The position numbers and the translations under genes are program-made. Below the pieces are notes generated by a model. That model ran no database searches and was not told the DNA's origin. It was given only the letters and a program-made list of their open reading frames with translations. A stretch of 64,000 bases of DNA, taken from assembly GCF_021043365.1 (NCBI RefSeq), contig NZ_JAJNDU010000001.1:830164-894163 (forward strand), read 5' to 3'. The DNA comes from Sphingomonas sp. IC-11 (GTDB lineage Bacteria > Pseudomonadota > Alphaproteobacteria > Sphingomonadales > Sphingomonadaceae). Positions 19,201 to 28,300 of the stretch are shown piece after piece; position 1 is the first letter of the stretch; each line of letters begins with the position of its first letter.

Positions 19201-19429
19201 TGACGGTGGTGGTGAGCGTCCGTTCAAACGGAACGAGCATCCGGCCCGCCATCTCTTCGGGCGGAAGGCCGGCATATTGCCACGCCGTTGCGATCACCGG
19301 TACGCGGATCTCGGGGAAGATGTCGACCGGCGTCCGCACTGCCGCCAGCAAGCCCAGGATGGCGATGAGGATCGCCATGACGATGAAGGTGAGCGGACGG
19401 GACAGCGCAACGCGAACGATGCCGATCAT
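16235..19429 (-). CDS. RND efflux pump inner-membrane subunit
   Basis: A 1064-residue RND transporter with about 12 membrane helices and two large periplasmic loops. It begins MIGIVRVALSRPLTFIVMAI and shows the usual PVDIFPEIRVPVIATAWQYAG, the TM4 segment GGLALAVGILVDDATVTIEN with the paired Asp that carries protons, and FVPMFFLPGVAGFLF. It drives export from the inner membrane or periplasm using the proton gradient; the substrate cannot be told. The ATG at 19429 is favoured by the membrane start; a GTG six bases upstream is also possible. First gene of the operon; no regulator lies next to it. Confidence 0.92.
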   Translation of the reverse strand: MIGIVRVALSRPLTFIVMAILIAILGLLAAVRTPVDIFPEIRVPVIATAWQYAGLPPEEMAGRMLVPFERTLTTTVNDIDHVESQSMQGMGVVKIFLQPGADVRTATAQVTSVSQTMLRQMPPGVTPPMIVNYSASTVPILQLALQGRGMSEAQLFDLAQNQLRPPLVTVPGAAVPLPAGGRQRQIQIDLDPQALQSKGLSAQDVANAIAAQNQINPVGFVKIGTLQYAVRLNNAPRSVEELNNIPVRTINGATIYLRDVANVRDGAAVQTNVVHVDGGRSVLMTVMKNGATSTLDIVEGIKRKVAQVQKTLPDAVKVIELADQSIFVRAAVMGVVVEGAIAAALTSAMILLFLGSWRSTVIIAISIPLAILFAIIGLALTGNTLNVMTLGGLALAVGILVDDATVTIENINWHLEQGKPVQQAILDGAQQIVAPAFVALLCICIVFVPMFFLPGVAGFLFVPMALSVVFAMVGSFILSRTLVPTLAAYLLKPHAPGHIHEAGTPGSRNPLVRFQRAFEARFERLRSGYGAMLGNVLAAPRPFIIGFLGLIAASFLLVPFLGQNFFPSVDAGSIAIHVRAPVGSRIEETSAQLDRIQRTIRQIIPAKELVSVVDNIGLPSSSINNIYLNSGTFGAQDGDILIQLSHDHAPTADYVAALREALPRAYPGTSFAFLPADITSQILNFGAPAPIDIAIAGKNAAANADLAQQILRRISRIPGVADPRIQQSTRLPQLNVDVDRSRIGQFGLTERDVTTSVGASLAGTQQSAPVFFLNPENGVSYPVVAQAPEYRVGSLTDLSNIPVTASAQGRPSQVLGGIATIRRSNAPAIVSRYNIEPVTNVFATTSGRDLGAVSADILAVIREMEAKAPPGTSITLRGQYQTMRDAFTGLGFGLLGAIVLIYLLIVVNFQSWLDPFVIITALPGALAGIVWTLFVTGTTLSVPALTGAIMCMGVATANSILVVSFARERLAVLGNGVAAALDAGMTRFRPVLMTALAMIIGMLPMALGLGEGGEQNAPLGRAVIGGLVVATFATLMFVPVIFSLVHRRTQAAAPQSDAMEPSHA

Positions 19430-19562
19430 GTGCACGCCCCCGAATGATCGTTTTGTTGAACGGAAGGAGCGCCGGGCGCCTCCCGCTTTGCAGCATAGCG
19501 GCACGAAGTTTCGGTGTTCAAGCCAAATAGGTCAGCAATGCTGATCTTTCTTGGCGGCTGCC

Positions 19563-20216
19563 TCATCGCCGCGAGCGCCGTCGCGTCGGCGATACGCCCG
19601 TGTACCGGCCCGGCCGGTGCCAGAGGTACACGACCGAGGCCATCATCAGCGCGCTGACCGCCGACCAGAGCAGGCGATCGGGTTGCAGGTAGATGCCAGC
19701 CGCAGCCAGCACCAGCGCGTCGATGGCGATCTGCGTCCGGCCGGCGTTCCAGCCACGGGCGTTCTGCAGCCACAAGGTGACCACGCCGACGCCGCCGACA
19801 CCCGCGCCGTGACGCGCCAGCGCCAACGTCCCCATGCCAAGCAGGGTGCCGCCGGCCACTGCGGCCACCGCTGGATTGCCACTGGCGATCCTGGTGGTCG
19901 CGTCGATCACCACCGACATGCCAGCGATGCCCAGGCTGACCAGGATCGTGCGCGCGGTGAACCAGCTGCCCATCACCCGCGCCGCCAGGATGAAGAAGGG
20001 CAGGTTGAGGATGGCGAACAGCACGCCCGGGCTGACCGAGACGAAACGGGAGATCAGCAGCGCGAGGCCGGCCGTGCCGCCCGTCACCAGATGCGCGGCG
20101 CGAAGCATCGCCAGACCGACCGCGATCAGGATGCAGCCGATGCATAACGCGTAAGCGTCCTCGAAACTGGTGTGTGAGGTAGTGGCCGGACCGTTGGCGA
20201 CAGGCTGTTTTGGCAT
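19563..20216 (-). CDS. YitT family membrane protein
   Basis: A 217-residue integral membrane protein with five or so hydrophobic segments, including ALCIGCILIAVGLAMLRAA, LVTGGTAGLALLI, PGVLFAILNLPFFILAARVMG and ALVLAAAGIYL. The TGGTAG motif in the first half and the PFFILA helix match the YitT/YczE-like membrane family (DUF161 type). These are poorly characterised; a transport role has been suggested. It ends with an Arg-rich tail. It is a single gene between the efflux operon and the amidohydrolase. Confidence 0.75.
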   Translation of the reverse strand: MPKQPVANGPATTSHTSFEDAYALCIGCILIAVGLAMLRAAHLVTGGTAGLALLISRFVSVSPGVLFAILNLPFFILAARVMGSWFTARTILVSLGIAGMSVVIDATTRIASGNPAVAAVAGGTLLGMGTLALARHGAGVGGVGVVTLWLQNARGWNAGRTQIAIDALVLAAAGIYLQPDRLLWSAVSALMMASVVYLWHRPGRYTGVSPTRRRSRR

Positions 20217-20289
20217 CAGGATCCCGATTGGTGACCGGCATCCTCCCCAGTAGCAATCGTGCGCCTGTGTCTATCTGTGCCGCAACGGG

Positions 20290-20323
20290 AAAGCGGCGCC
20301 GGGGCGATGAACCCCGGCGCCGC
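20290..20323 (-). terminator. Terminator of the amidohydrolase gene
   Basis: A perfect 12-bp GC stem (20293-20304 with 20312-20323) and a 7-base loop sit eight bases past the amidohydrolase stop, followed on that strand by TTTCCCGTT. It is the strongest intrinsic-type hairpin in this part of the window. Confidence 0.65.
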
Positions 20324-20330
20324 CGCAGGC

Positions 20331-21641
20331 TCACTTGTCCGCGAGCATTTCCCCGTTCGCCTTGTAGACCTTGCCGCCCTTCATCACGAAGCGGACCGAT
20401 TGCAGGATCTTGATATCCTGCAGCGGATCGCCTTCCACCGCAACAATATCGGCATATCGTCCCTTCTGGATGGAGCCGACCTCGCCGCTCTTGCCCAGCA
20501 GCTCCGCCGCATTGCGGGTGCCCATCATGATCGCATCCATCGGCTTGACGCCGGCAGTGACGAGATATTCGAACTCCTTCGCATTCTCGCCATGCGGACG
20601 CCAGCCGAGCTGATCGGTGCCAAGCGCCATCTTCACGCCGGCGCGGTAGGCACCGAGCGCATTCTGGGTCATCGTCGGCGTGACCGCGATCGCCTTTCCG
20701 GCAACGGTCGGCGGCAGCTTGTCCGGCGTCGCCTTCGCCACGTCATAGATTTCGCGACCGGCGAACAGGGTCGGCACCATGAACGTGCCGCGCTCCTTCA
20801 TCAGGCGGTAGGTTTCGTCGTCGGCATAGGTGCCGTGCTCGATCGAATCCACGCCGGCACGGATCGCCGCGTCAACGCCGGCCTTGCCATGGGCGTGGCT
20901 TGCCACCTTCATGCCCAGCGAGTGAGCGGTGGTGACGATCGCCTTCAGCTCATCGTCGTTCAGCAGCTGAAGCGTGGGATCGTCACCGACGCTGGCGACG
21001 CCGCCGGACGAGTGGATCTTGATCACCTGTGCGCCGCGCTTGCGCAGTTCGCGCACGGCACGCATCGCCTCGCTTGGGCCGTCGATGACGGTCATCTTCC
21101 ACTGATCATGGCGATCCCAGGCGGGATCAATGCCGTTGGACGGATCGGAGTGACCGCCCGTCGGGCTGATCGCCGGGCCGGAGATGGTGAGGCGGGGGCC
21201 GGGGACAAGCCCTTCGTTGATCGCGCCCTGAAGCGCGGTGAGCACTTCGATGTTGCCGCCAAGATCGCGAACGGAGGTGAAGCCGCCCTTCAGGATTTCC
21301 CGCACGTTCCAGACCGACTGCATGCCCTGCTGCGCCGCAGTGCCGCGCAGGCGATCACGACGCGAACCGCCGCCGGTGATGTGATCGTGAACGTCGATGA
21401 AGCCCGGCATGACCGTGCTGTTCGACAGGTCGATTACCTCGGCGCCGGCCGGACCGGGCACGAAGCCGTTCTCGACGCTAACGATGCGGTCGTCCTTGAT
21501 GACGATGCTGGCCTGACGGCGCGGCGTGTTGCCGACCGCGTCGATCAGCGTTCCGGCGTGAATTACCACATCCTTTGCATAGGCCGGCACGGCCTGAAGC
21601 GCAGCAAGCGCCGCGCCTGCCGCCAGAAGCTTCTTTCGCAT
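20331..21641 (-). CDS. Secreted amidohydrolase family protein (peptidase M38-like)
   Basis: A 436-residue metal-dependent amidohydrolase with a signal peptide (RKKLLAAGAALAALQAVPAYA). Metal motifs are seen: PGFIDVHDHITGG (HxH), a lysine region VIKIHSSGG, SHAHGK, IEHGT, and TDQLGWRPHG with the last Asp. It resembles the group of secreted imidazolonepropionase-like enzymes that includes Xaa-Arg/Xaa-Lys dipeptidases, so a role in splitting dipeptides is plausible but not proven. The ATG at 21641 is preceded by AGGGGGG. It lies next to the Lrp gene and the peptide uptake genes, which supports peptide use. Confidence 0.85.
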   Translation of the reverse strand: MRKKLLAAGAALAALQAVPAYAKDVVIHAGTLIDAVGNTPRRQASIVIKDDRIVSVENGFVPGPAGAEVIDLSNSTVMPGFIDVHDHITGGGSRRDRLRGTAAQQGMQSVWNVREILKGGFTSVRDLGGNIEVLTALQGAINEGLVPGPRLTISGPAISPTGGHSDPSNGIDPAWDRHDQWKMTVIDGPSEAMRAVRELRKRGAQVIKIHSSGGVASVGDDPTLQLLNDDELKAIVTTAHSLGMKVASHAHGKAGVDAAIRAGVDSIEHGTYADDETYRLMKERGTFMVPTLFAGREIYDVAKATPDKLPPTVAGKAIAVTPTMTQNALGAYRAGVKMALGTDQLGWRPHGENAKEFEYLVTAGVKPMDAIMMGTRNAAELLGKSGEVGSIQKGRYADIVAVEGDPLQDIKILQSVRFVMKGGKVYKANGEMLADK

Positions 21642-21925
21642 GTAACCCCCCTGTTCACGTCTGATCTGCGCTGTCTCCGGCAGTCGTCGGCCGAGCAACT
21701 GTCATTGCCGTGAAATACGATCACGGAACCATCACTGACGCAATACCAAAGTGGCCGGTATTTACCGGTCAATTTAGACCATTAATCATGCATCAAAGCT
21801 ATAGCTTGGTGCAAAGCATCTACGCTGTCGATGGTGGCTGGCATTGATGGTCGTTTGGGTCGGCGACGGCCGGCTGTGCCCTCCAACCTGTCGGGAGATT
21901 CCGAGAAGGAGGTCAGGGGGCGGGA
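21642..21925. promoter_or_regulatory. Regulatory gap upstream of the amidohydrolase gene
   Basis: This stretch is clearly more AT-rich than its surroundings and separates the amidohydrolase start from the Lrp gene. It holds two palindromes: CCGGTA-TT-TACCGG (21755-21768) and AAGCTATAGCTT (21796-21807). They are good candidates for binding sites of the neighbouring Lrp-type regulator; which protein binds is inference. Confidence 0.4.
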
Positions 21926-22393
21926 TCACGTCACTTTCGCGGTACGACGCAGCACCGTCTTCAGCACGAAGCTGGAGTTGATTCGCGACAGCATCGGGAT
22001 GCGGGAGAGAGTGCCCAGCATCACTTGATAATGTTCGAGGTCGTTGACGACAACGCGGAGCAGATAATCATAATCCCCGGTCATCTGGTAACAATCGGTG
22101 ACTTCCTCAACATCCCGAATGCTACGTTCAAATATTGTCAGCGCCTCATCCGACTGACGATCGAGGGTTACGGAGATCATCGCCTCAATAGCGCCGCTCA
22201 AAATACGTTCGTTCAGGCGGGTCGTGTACCCGAGGATGTATCCTTCACCTTCCAGGCGACGCACACGACGGAGCGTTGGTGTCAGGGAAAGGCCAATTTC
22301 ATCGGCGAGTTCGCGCCAGGATATGCGGCCGTTCGCCGTCAGTATCTGAAGAATGCGGGTGTCGAATGCGTCCAATTTTGATTTTGTTGTCAT
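21926..22393 (-). CDS. Lrp/AsnC family transcriptional regulator
   Basis: A 155-residue Lrp-type protein: N-terminal HTH (DAFDTRILQILTANGRISWRELADEIGLSLTPTLRRVRRLE, about residues 8-48) followed by the RAM ligand domain, with the typical VTDCYQMTGDYDYLLRVVV. Such regulators sense amino acids. The ATG at 22393 has GGGGGG eight bases upstream; an upstream in-frame start would add 22 unlikely residues. It sits between a secreted amidohydrolase and a divergent receptor/peptidase set, so it probably tunes peptide or amino-acid scavenging. Confidence 0.88.
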   Translation of the reverse strand: MTTKSKLDAFDTRILQILTANGRISWRELADEIGLSLTPTLRRVRRLEGEGYILGYTTRLNERILSGAIEAMISVTLDRQSDEALTIFERSIRDVEEVTDCYQMTGDYDYLLRVVVNDLEHYQVMLGTLSRIPMLSRINSSFVLKTVLRRTAKVT

Positions 22394-22806
22394 GTGCCCC
22401 CCCAAACACCGCTTCTTCAAGCGAATGGCGAGGTTTGCACAGTCGGGGCGCGGCTGCAATTTTTCAGGATGAACGCGCGGGATCTCGGCACTGAATGCGC
22501 GCGCGGACGCGGTGTGCGCCTGGGGACGGATCGCCTGGGTCAGATAGTATCAATCGTTAGCATCGCTGATTATGGTTCAAGATAGTCGACTAAAACCGCT
22601 TCGTGGAACAAACATTCCAAAAGGTGATACAAACCGCATGAAAATTAGGATTGCCATCCTTGTGGCAACACACTTTTATAGTTTGAAAGGACGGCGGCGG
22701 GATCGTCCGGGGGATATGGGAGCCTCAGGTTAGTTCCAAACGCGCCGTCCATTGAGTTGGATTGCGGGGCGGGAACGGCCTGCTTCCAAAATGAGGGGGC
22801 GTATAA
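22394..22806. promoter_or_regulatory. Divergent control region between lrp and the TonB receptor
   Basis: A 413-base gap with AT-rich pockets unusual for this window. It contains the palindrome TAGTCGACTA (22583-22592) and the inverted repeat TGGAA-N6-TTCCA (22604-22619), both likely protein-binding sites, and a 31-codon open frame at 22638-22733. The receptor gene starts at 22807 with GAGGGGGCG upstream. I cannot fix the promoters with confidence. Confidence 0.45.
22638..22733 (+). CDS. Possible short leader peptide upstream of the TonB receptor
   Basis: A 31-codon frame (ATG to TAG) with AAGGTGA eight bases before the ATG. It reads MKIRIAILVATHFYSLKGRR followed by 11 more residues, with a short hydrophobic stretch IAILVA. 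It ends 73 bases before the receptor ATG, in a place where an attenuator or leader would lie. There is nothing else to show that it is translated, and it may be chance. Confidence 0.25.
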   Translation: MKIRIAILVATHFYSLKGRRRDRPGDMGASG

Positions 22807-25332
22807 ATGAGGGTGGGATCAGCGCGGGCCTTGCGTGGCGGACGATTGTTGCTTGGTGTCTCGATGCTGGCGGCGGCGACAAGCGCGCTTGCCCAGGAAG
22901 CGAGCGGGGTTCCTGCGCAAACGCAGACCCAATCGCCGTCCGAAGTGGCGGGTGGCAGTGCCCCAGCGCTGCCCGAGGATGACAGCAATCCGGGCGAGAT
23001 CGTCGTCACCGCGCTGAAACGGGCCACCAGCATCCAGCAGACCCCGCTCGCCATTTCTGCCGTGACGGCGGAATCTCTCGTGGCGCAGGGGATCACGGAT
23101 TCCCAGCAGCTGACGCGGACAACGCCGAACCTCATCATCAACGAAAGCGCGAATGGTGGCAGCCGCGTCATCATCCGCAATCTCTACGCATCCGGCGAGC
23201 CGCTGGTCGGCCTGTATTATGACGAAACGCCGATCACCGGCACCAGCGGCGTCAGCAACGACGCCGGCGGGACGCAGCCCGGCATCCGCCTGTTCGACGT
23301 GGAGCGCGCCGAGGTGCTGCGCGGCCCGCAGGGCACGCTGTACGGCGCCAGCTCGATGGGCGGCACGATCCGCCTCATCTTCAACAAGCCCGACCTCAAC
23401 GACTTCGAAGGCGCCGTGAATGGTCAGCTGACCACGGTGAAGCACGGCAGCGGCGTTGGCACGAACCTGGACGGCATGATCAACGTGCCGCTGATCGATG
23501 ACGTGCTGGCCGTTCGCGCCGTGGCATTCTGGGATCGGACGGCTGGCTATATCGACAATTCCGTCCTTGGGCTGAAAGACTTCAACAAGAACCGCACCTA
23601 TGGCGGGCGGTTGATGGTGCGTTTCCGCCCGGCGGAGAACCTGACGATCGACGGCCTGGCGGTGTATCAGGACCGCAACAGCTTCAGCCCGACGTGGAAC
23701 CAGACCCGCTATGAGCTATATGGCGACAAGTTCGACCAGGATCTGCGTATCCAGACGCCGCAGTCGGACACGTTCGAGCTTTATAGCGGAACGCTGAACT
23801 GGGACTTCCAGTTCGCGACGCTGACCGCGATTGCGTCGTATTCGAAGCGCGATCTGGCGTTCAACTTCGACTATTCGCCCTATTTCTCCCGCTACTGGAC
23901 GGGCGCAACGGCGCCGACCAGCGTGCCGGGCTACGCCAACTTCCTCAACGATTGTAACGCGGGCAATGTCGCCGGCGTCACCTCGTGCAGCCGTGAGGAA
24001 TATCAGCGCTTCGTCACGCAATGGGGCATCCTGTCGGCGTATCAGCCGCAATCGACCAAGACGACGACGCAGGAGATCCGGCTTGCCGATGCACAGCATG
24101 CGGTGAAGTGGACGGTCGGCTTCTTCCACAGCAATCGCGACAATCATACGCAGAGCCTGCTGAACACGGTCGACCCGGCAACGGGGCTGCAATATTTCCC
24201 GGCCGGCTATCAGGCGAACCCATATGGCTTCGCGTCGCGGACCCATCTCGATCGCACCATCGACGACACGTTGAAGCAAATCGCCTTCTTCGGCGAAGCG
24301 GCGTGGGACGTGAACGACAAGCTGGAGCTGAGCGTCGGCGGCCGCTGGTTCGAATATAAGAAGGTGACGGGCGCCGAGGTGGTCATCCCCAACTATGTCG
24401 CCGGCAACGTGCGGCTGCCGTATTCGGAGCTGTCGGGCAAGGAAAGCGGCACGCTGCTGAAGTTCAACGCCAGCTACAAGTTCAATCGCGACGTGATGGT
24501 CTATGGTCTTGCGTCGCAGGGTTATCGCCCGGGCGGTGTGAACCAGACGCTTGGCCTGCCGAGCTATGCCACGACGTACGATTCCGACCAGCTGTGGAAT
24601 TATGAGCTTGGTCTCAAGAGCTCGCTGTTCAATCGCAAGGTGACGTTCAACGTCGACGTGTTCCAGATGGATTGGAGCAACGTGCAGATTTCCGCCTCGT
24701 ACCAGGGCGCGTTCAGCTTCATCACCAATACGCCCAGCAAGACCCGCATCCGCGGCGTGGAATTGGACACGGCTTACTATCCGCTGGACGGCCTCGCGCT
24801 GCGGGCGTCGGGTAGCTACACCTCGGCGAAGCTGCAAGGTAACGTCTCTTTGCCGTCGGGCATCAACCTGTGCACCGGAACGCCGCCCTATGTCGGTTGC
24901 GCGGTGCTGGCGGGCATCGGGAAGAAGGGCAACACGGTGCCTTATTCGCCTGAGTGGACCGCGCAGGCGTCGGCCGACTACACCCAGCCGCTGGGAGGCG
25001 ACCTGGAGCTCTATTACCACGGCAACGTGAGCTACCGCAGCGCGGCGTGGACGGTGTACGACCGGACGGCGGCAAACATCACGCCAGAGGGCATGCGCCT
25101 GCCGGGCTTTGCCACGGTCGGCCTGCGGTTCGGCATCCAGAACGGCGACAGCTGGGGCGTCTATGCCTTCGCCAATAACCTGTTCGACGTGGTTGGCGCG
25201 GTCGGCAAGTCGACCAGCGCGACCAGCTCCACGCTGCGCCCGGTGGTGGACAATGGCGTGACCTATCCCAGCATCTACCTGACGGCGAGCGCGCCGCGGG
25301 TCATCGGCATCAGCGCGCGCACGCGCTTCTGA
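22807..25332 (+). CDS. TonB-dependent outer membrane receptor
   Basis: An 841-residue outer membrane receptor. A signal peptide (GGRLLLGVSMLAAATSALAQ) is followed by a low-complexity stretch, a TonB box (EIVVTALKR, about residue 62), the plug domain with VERAEVLRGPQGTLYGASSMGGTIR, and a beta-barrel that ends in the expected aromatic residue (ISARTRF). It would bring a large or scarce ligand into the periplasm using TonB energy. The M14 peptidase gene follows after 56 bases, so the ligand is probably a peptide (inference). Start supported by GAGGGGGCG upstream. Confidence 0.93.
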   Translation: MRVGSARALRGGRLLLGVSMLAAATSALAQEASGVPAQTQTQSPSEVAGGSAPALPEDDSNPGEIVVTALKRATSIQQTPLAISAVTAESLVAQGITDSQQLTRTTPNLIINESANGGSRVIIRNLYASGEPLVGLYYDETPITGTSGVSNDAGGTQPGIRLFDVERAEVLRGPQGTLYGASSMGGTIRLIFNKPDLNDFEGAVNGQLTTVKHGSGVGTNLDGMINVPLIDDVLAVRAVAFWDRTAGYIDNSVLGLKDFNKNRTYGGRLMVRFRPAENLTIDGLAVYQDRNSFSPTWNQTRYELYGDKFDQDLRIQTPQSDTFELYSGTLNWDFQFATLTAIASYSKRDLAFNFDYSPYFSRYWTGATAPTSVPGYANFLNDCNAGNVAGVTSCSREEYQRFVTQWGILSAYQPQSTKTTTQEIRLADAQHAVKWTVGFFHSNRDNHTQSLLNTVDPATGLQYFPAGYQANPYGFASRTHLDRTIDDTLKQIAFFGEAAWDVNDKLELSVGGRWFEYKKVTGAEVVIPNYVAGNVRLPYSELSGKESGTLLKFNASYKFNRDVMVYGLASQGYRPGGVNQTLGLPSYATTYDSDQLWNYELGLKSSLFNRKVTFNVDVFQMDWSNVQISASYQGAFSFITNTPSKTRIRGVELDTAYYPLDGLALRASGSYTSAKLQGNVSLPSGINLCTGTPPYVGCAVLAGIGKKGNTVPYSPEWTAQASADYTQPLGGDLELYYHGNVSYRSAAWTVYDRTAANITPEGMRLPGFATVGLRFGIQNGDSWGVYAFANNLFDVVGAVGKSTSATSSTLRPVVDNGVTYPSIYLTASAPRVIGISARTRF

Positions 25333-25341
25333 CGATGTGCC

Positions 25342-25364
25342 GGCGGCAGCCCGTCGCTGCCGCC
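25342..25364 (+). repeat. Intercistronic hairpin between receptor and peptidase genes
   Basis: A perfect 9-bp inverted repeat GGCGGCAGC / GCTGCCGCC with a 5-base loop, ten bases past the receptor stop. It is not followed by a T run. It may stabilise the receptor message or reduce read-through to the peptidase gene. Confidence 0.5.
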
Positions 25365-25388
25365 CGACACCAATAAAGAACGTAACAA

Positions 25389-28300
25389 ATGGGGGGCATG
25401 ATGGGGCTGCGGCTGTTCAATCAGGGGCGGGTGCGTCCGGCGACCGGCAACGTGAGGAAGCGGGCCGGGATAGCGGTCCGCGCGGGGGCGCTGGCGGCGA
25501 CGATGCTGGGCGGGGCGGTCGCCATCGCCCAGACCGTACCGGCACCGGCACCGGCACCGGCTCCATCCGCGCCGCGCCTGCCATCCGCTGCCCAGCCGCT
25601 GACCCAGCCACAGGACGCCGAATACGGCCGGCTGATCGACCAGCATCTGGTGGACAAGAGGTTCACCACCGAACTGGTGGACCACATGCCGCTGTCCGAC
25701 ACGGTGCCCTCGCCGCTGAAGTTCTTCGGCCGGATCCCCGGCACGCCCGGCGAACTGACCTATGCCGCGGACATCCATCGTTATTACCGCGAGTTGGCGC
25801 GCACGTCGAAGCGCGTGAAGTACATGACGCTGGGCACCACCGAAGAAGGGCGCGAGCAGGTGGTCCTCGCCATCGCCGACGAGGCGACGTTGGCCTCGCT
25901 GGACGAGCACAAGGCGAAGCTGGCTGCGCTTGGCGATCCGCGGCGCACCGATGCGCGCCAAGCGGCCGAGATCATCAAGACGGCCAAGCCGATCTACTGG
26001 GTGACGAGCGGCATCCACTCGCCGGAAACGGGCGGTCCAGAAATGCTGATCGAGCTGGCCTACCGGCTGGCCGTGGAGGACACGCCCTTCATTCGCGACA
26101 TCCGCGAAAAGATGATCACCTTCATCACCCCGGTCGTCGAAGTCGACGGGCGCGAGAAGATGGTCGACACTTATTATTACGGCAAGAAGACCGGCAAGCC
26201 CAAGCCGCCGCTGGTTTATTGGGGCAAATATGTTGCGCATGACAACAACCGCGACGGCCTGGGCCAGTATCTGAAGCTGACCCAGAACATCACCAACGGC
26301 TTGCTCGATTGGCATCCGACGGTGCTGCACGACCTGCACGAAGCACAATCCTATCTCTACACCTCGACGGGAACGGGGCCGTACAATCCGTCGCTGGATC
26401 CGATCCAGTCGAACGAATGGTGGCTGCTGGCCGAAACCGAAGTGCTGGAGATGACGAAGCGCGGGGTTCCGGGCGTCTGGACCTATGGCTTCTACGACGG
26501 CTGGGTGCCCAACTATCTGTTCTGGATCGCGCATACGCACAACAGCTTTGGCCGCTTCTACGAAGTGCAAAGCTATGGCCCCGACATTCAGAACGACCTG
26601 AAGCTTGCGTCGACCGTGACCAGCAAGGAATGGTATCGCCCCAATCCGCCGCTGCCGTCGGTGAACTGGGGGCCGCGCAACAACACCAACATCCAGCAGT
26701 CGGCCTTGCTGATCGCGATGAACCGCGTCGCCAATGACGGCGCGCAGTATCTCGAAAACTACTGGACCAAGAGCCGCAACGCGATCGAGACCGGGCAGCG
26801 GACTGGCGAGATCAATGCGTGGGTCGTGCCGGCGCAGCAGCATGCGCCGAAGAACGCGGCGGACATGGTGAACATGCTGCGCAAGCAGGGCGTGGAGGTT
26901 ACCACCGCCACCCAGGCGTTCACGGCCGGCGGGGTATCGGTGGCGCCGGGCGATTACGTGATCCGCGCGGACCAGCCGTATCGCACGCTGCTGGACATGT
27001 ATCTGAGCGTGCAGACCTATCCGACCAGCAACCCGCGCCCGTATGACGACACCGGCTGGACGATGCAGTATATGCACAACGTCGAGTTGAAGACGATAAA
27101 GGACACGGCCGTCTTCTCCCAGCAGCTCGCGCCGGTAACGGCGGACGTCTCGCCGCGGGGTGGGGTGAGCGGCGAAGGATCAACAATCGTCTTCAACCAC
27201 AATGGCGACAATGCGCTGGTGTCGCTGCGCTTCAAGCTGAAGGGGCAGCGCATGCTGGCGGCCGAGGCGCCGTTCGAGATCAATGGCAAGCGTTATGCCG
27301 CGGGCAGCTTCATCCTGCCGTCGGCCAACCGCGCCACTGTTGCCGCAATAGCCGAGGCGCTGGGCGTGCAGGGCGAGGCGGTGTCAGGCGTGCCGAATGT
27401 CGCCACCCATATGCTGACCGCGCCGCGCATCGGCTATGTCCATTCATGGCTGCGCACGCAGGACGAGGGATGGTGGCGCGCCGCGCTGGACCATTACGGC
27501 ATCCCATACGATTATTTCGCGGACACCACGCTGAAGGCGCAGAACCTGCGCGGCAAATATGACGTGCTGATCTATCCCACCGTCGCGAACAACGCCAAGG
27601 ACCAGTTCGTCGGCGTGCCGATGAACGGCAGCGACAAGATCCCGTACAAGAAGTCGGCGCTGACCCCGAACCTTGGCGCGCTGGATTCCGCCGAGGACAT
27701 TCGCGGCGGTATCGGCGGCGCCGGCCTGGACGCGCTGAAGCGGTTCGTGGCCGAGGGCGGCACGCTGATCGGCGATGGATCCACCGTGGAGATGCTGGCG
27801 GAGTTCGGGGTCGCGCCGAACGTGTCGGTCAGCAAGCCGTCGGAGCTATACAACAAAGGTGCGATCATGCGCGGCATGATTGCCGACCAGAGCAGCCCGA
27901 TCGTCTACGGCTATGACGGCAAGCAGCTGCCGATCTACTTCTCGCAGTCGCCGGTGCTGAACGTGTCGCGCGGCGGCGGCCGGATGGGGTATTTCGACCC
28001 CAACGGCCCGGGGGTGAAGCTGGCCCAGAACACGACGCCCAATGCCGCGCCTGCGCCTGTGTCGCCATGGCCGGGGGCAGAAGCGGCGGCCGCGTCGGCG
28101 CCGAAGAACGAGGTCGATCCGAGCAGCCCGTTTGGGTCACGCGAGCCGGCGTCACGTTCCAGTGGTGCAGAGCCAACGCAGTTGCCGCGCGTGGTGATGA
28201 ACTTCCCCGCGAAAGCGAACGACATCCTGTTGAGCGGGATGCTGAGTGGCGGGGAGGCGCTGACCGGCAAGCCGCTGGTCGTCGACGTGCCGCACGGGCG

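Noticed and set aside
13674..19429. Metal (Cus/Czc-type) efflux system
   Set aside because: No metal-binding His/Met clusters in pump or adaptor; ordinary RND drug or solvent type is the safer call.
18188..19447. Long open frame (419 codons) on the plus strand inside the RND pump gene
   Set aside because: It is the complement of a clear RND protein; the product is rich in Arg, His and Asp with no family likeness, as expected for a GC-rich shadow frame.
20259..21713. A 484-codon plus-strand frame across the amidohydrolase gene
   Set aside because: The minus-strand protein has all amidohydrolase metal motifs and a signal peptide; the plus frame has neither ribosome site nor motifs.
25275..27077. 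A 600-codon minus-strand frame across the M14 peptidase gene
   Set aside because: The plus strand has a ribosome site, signal peptide and zinc motifs; the minus frame has none.
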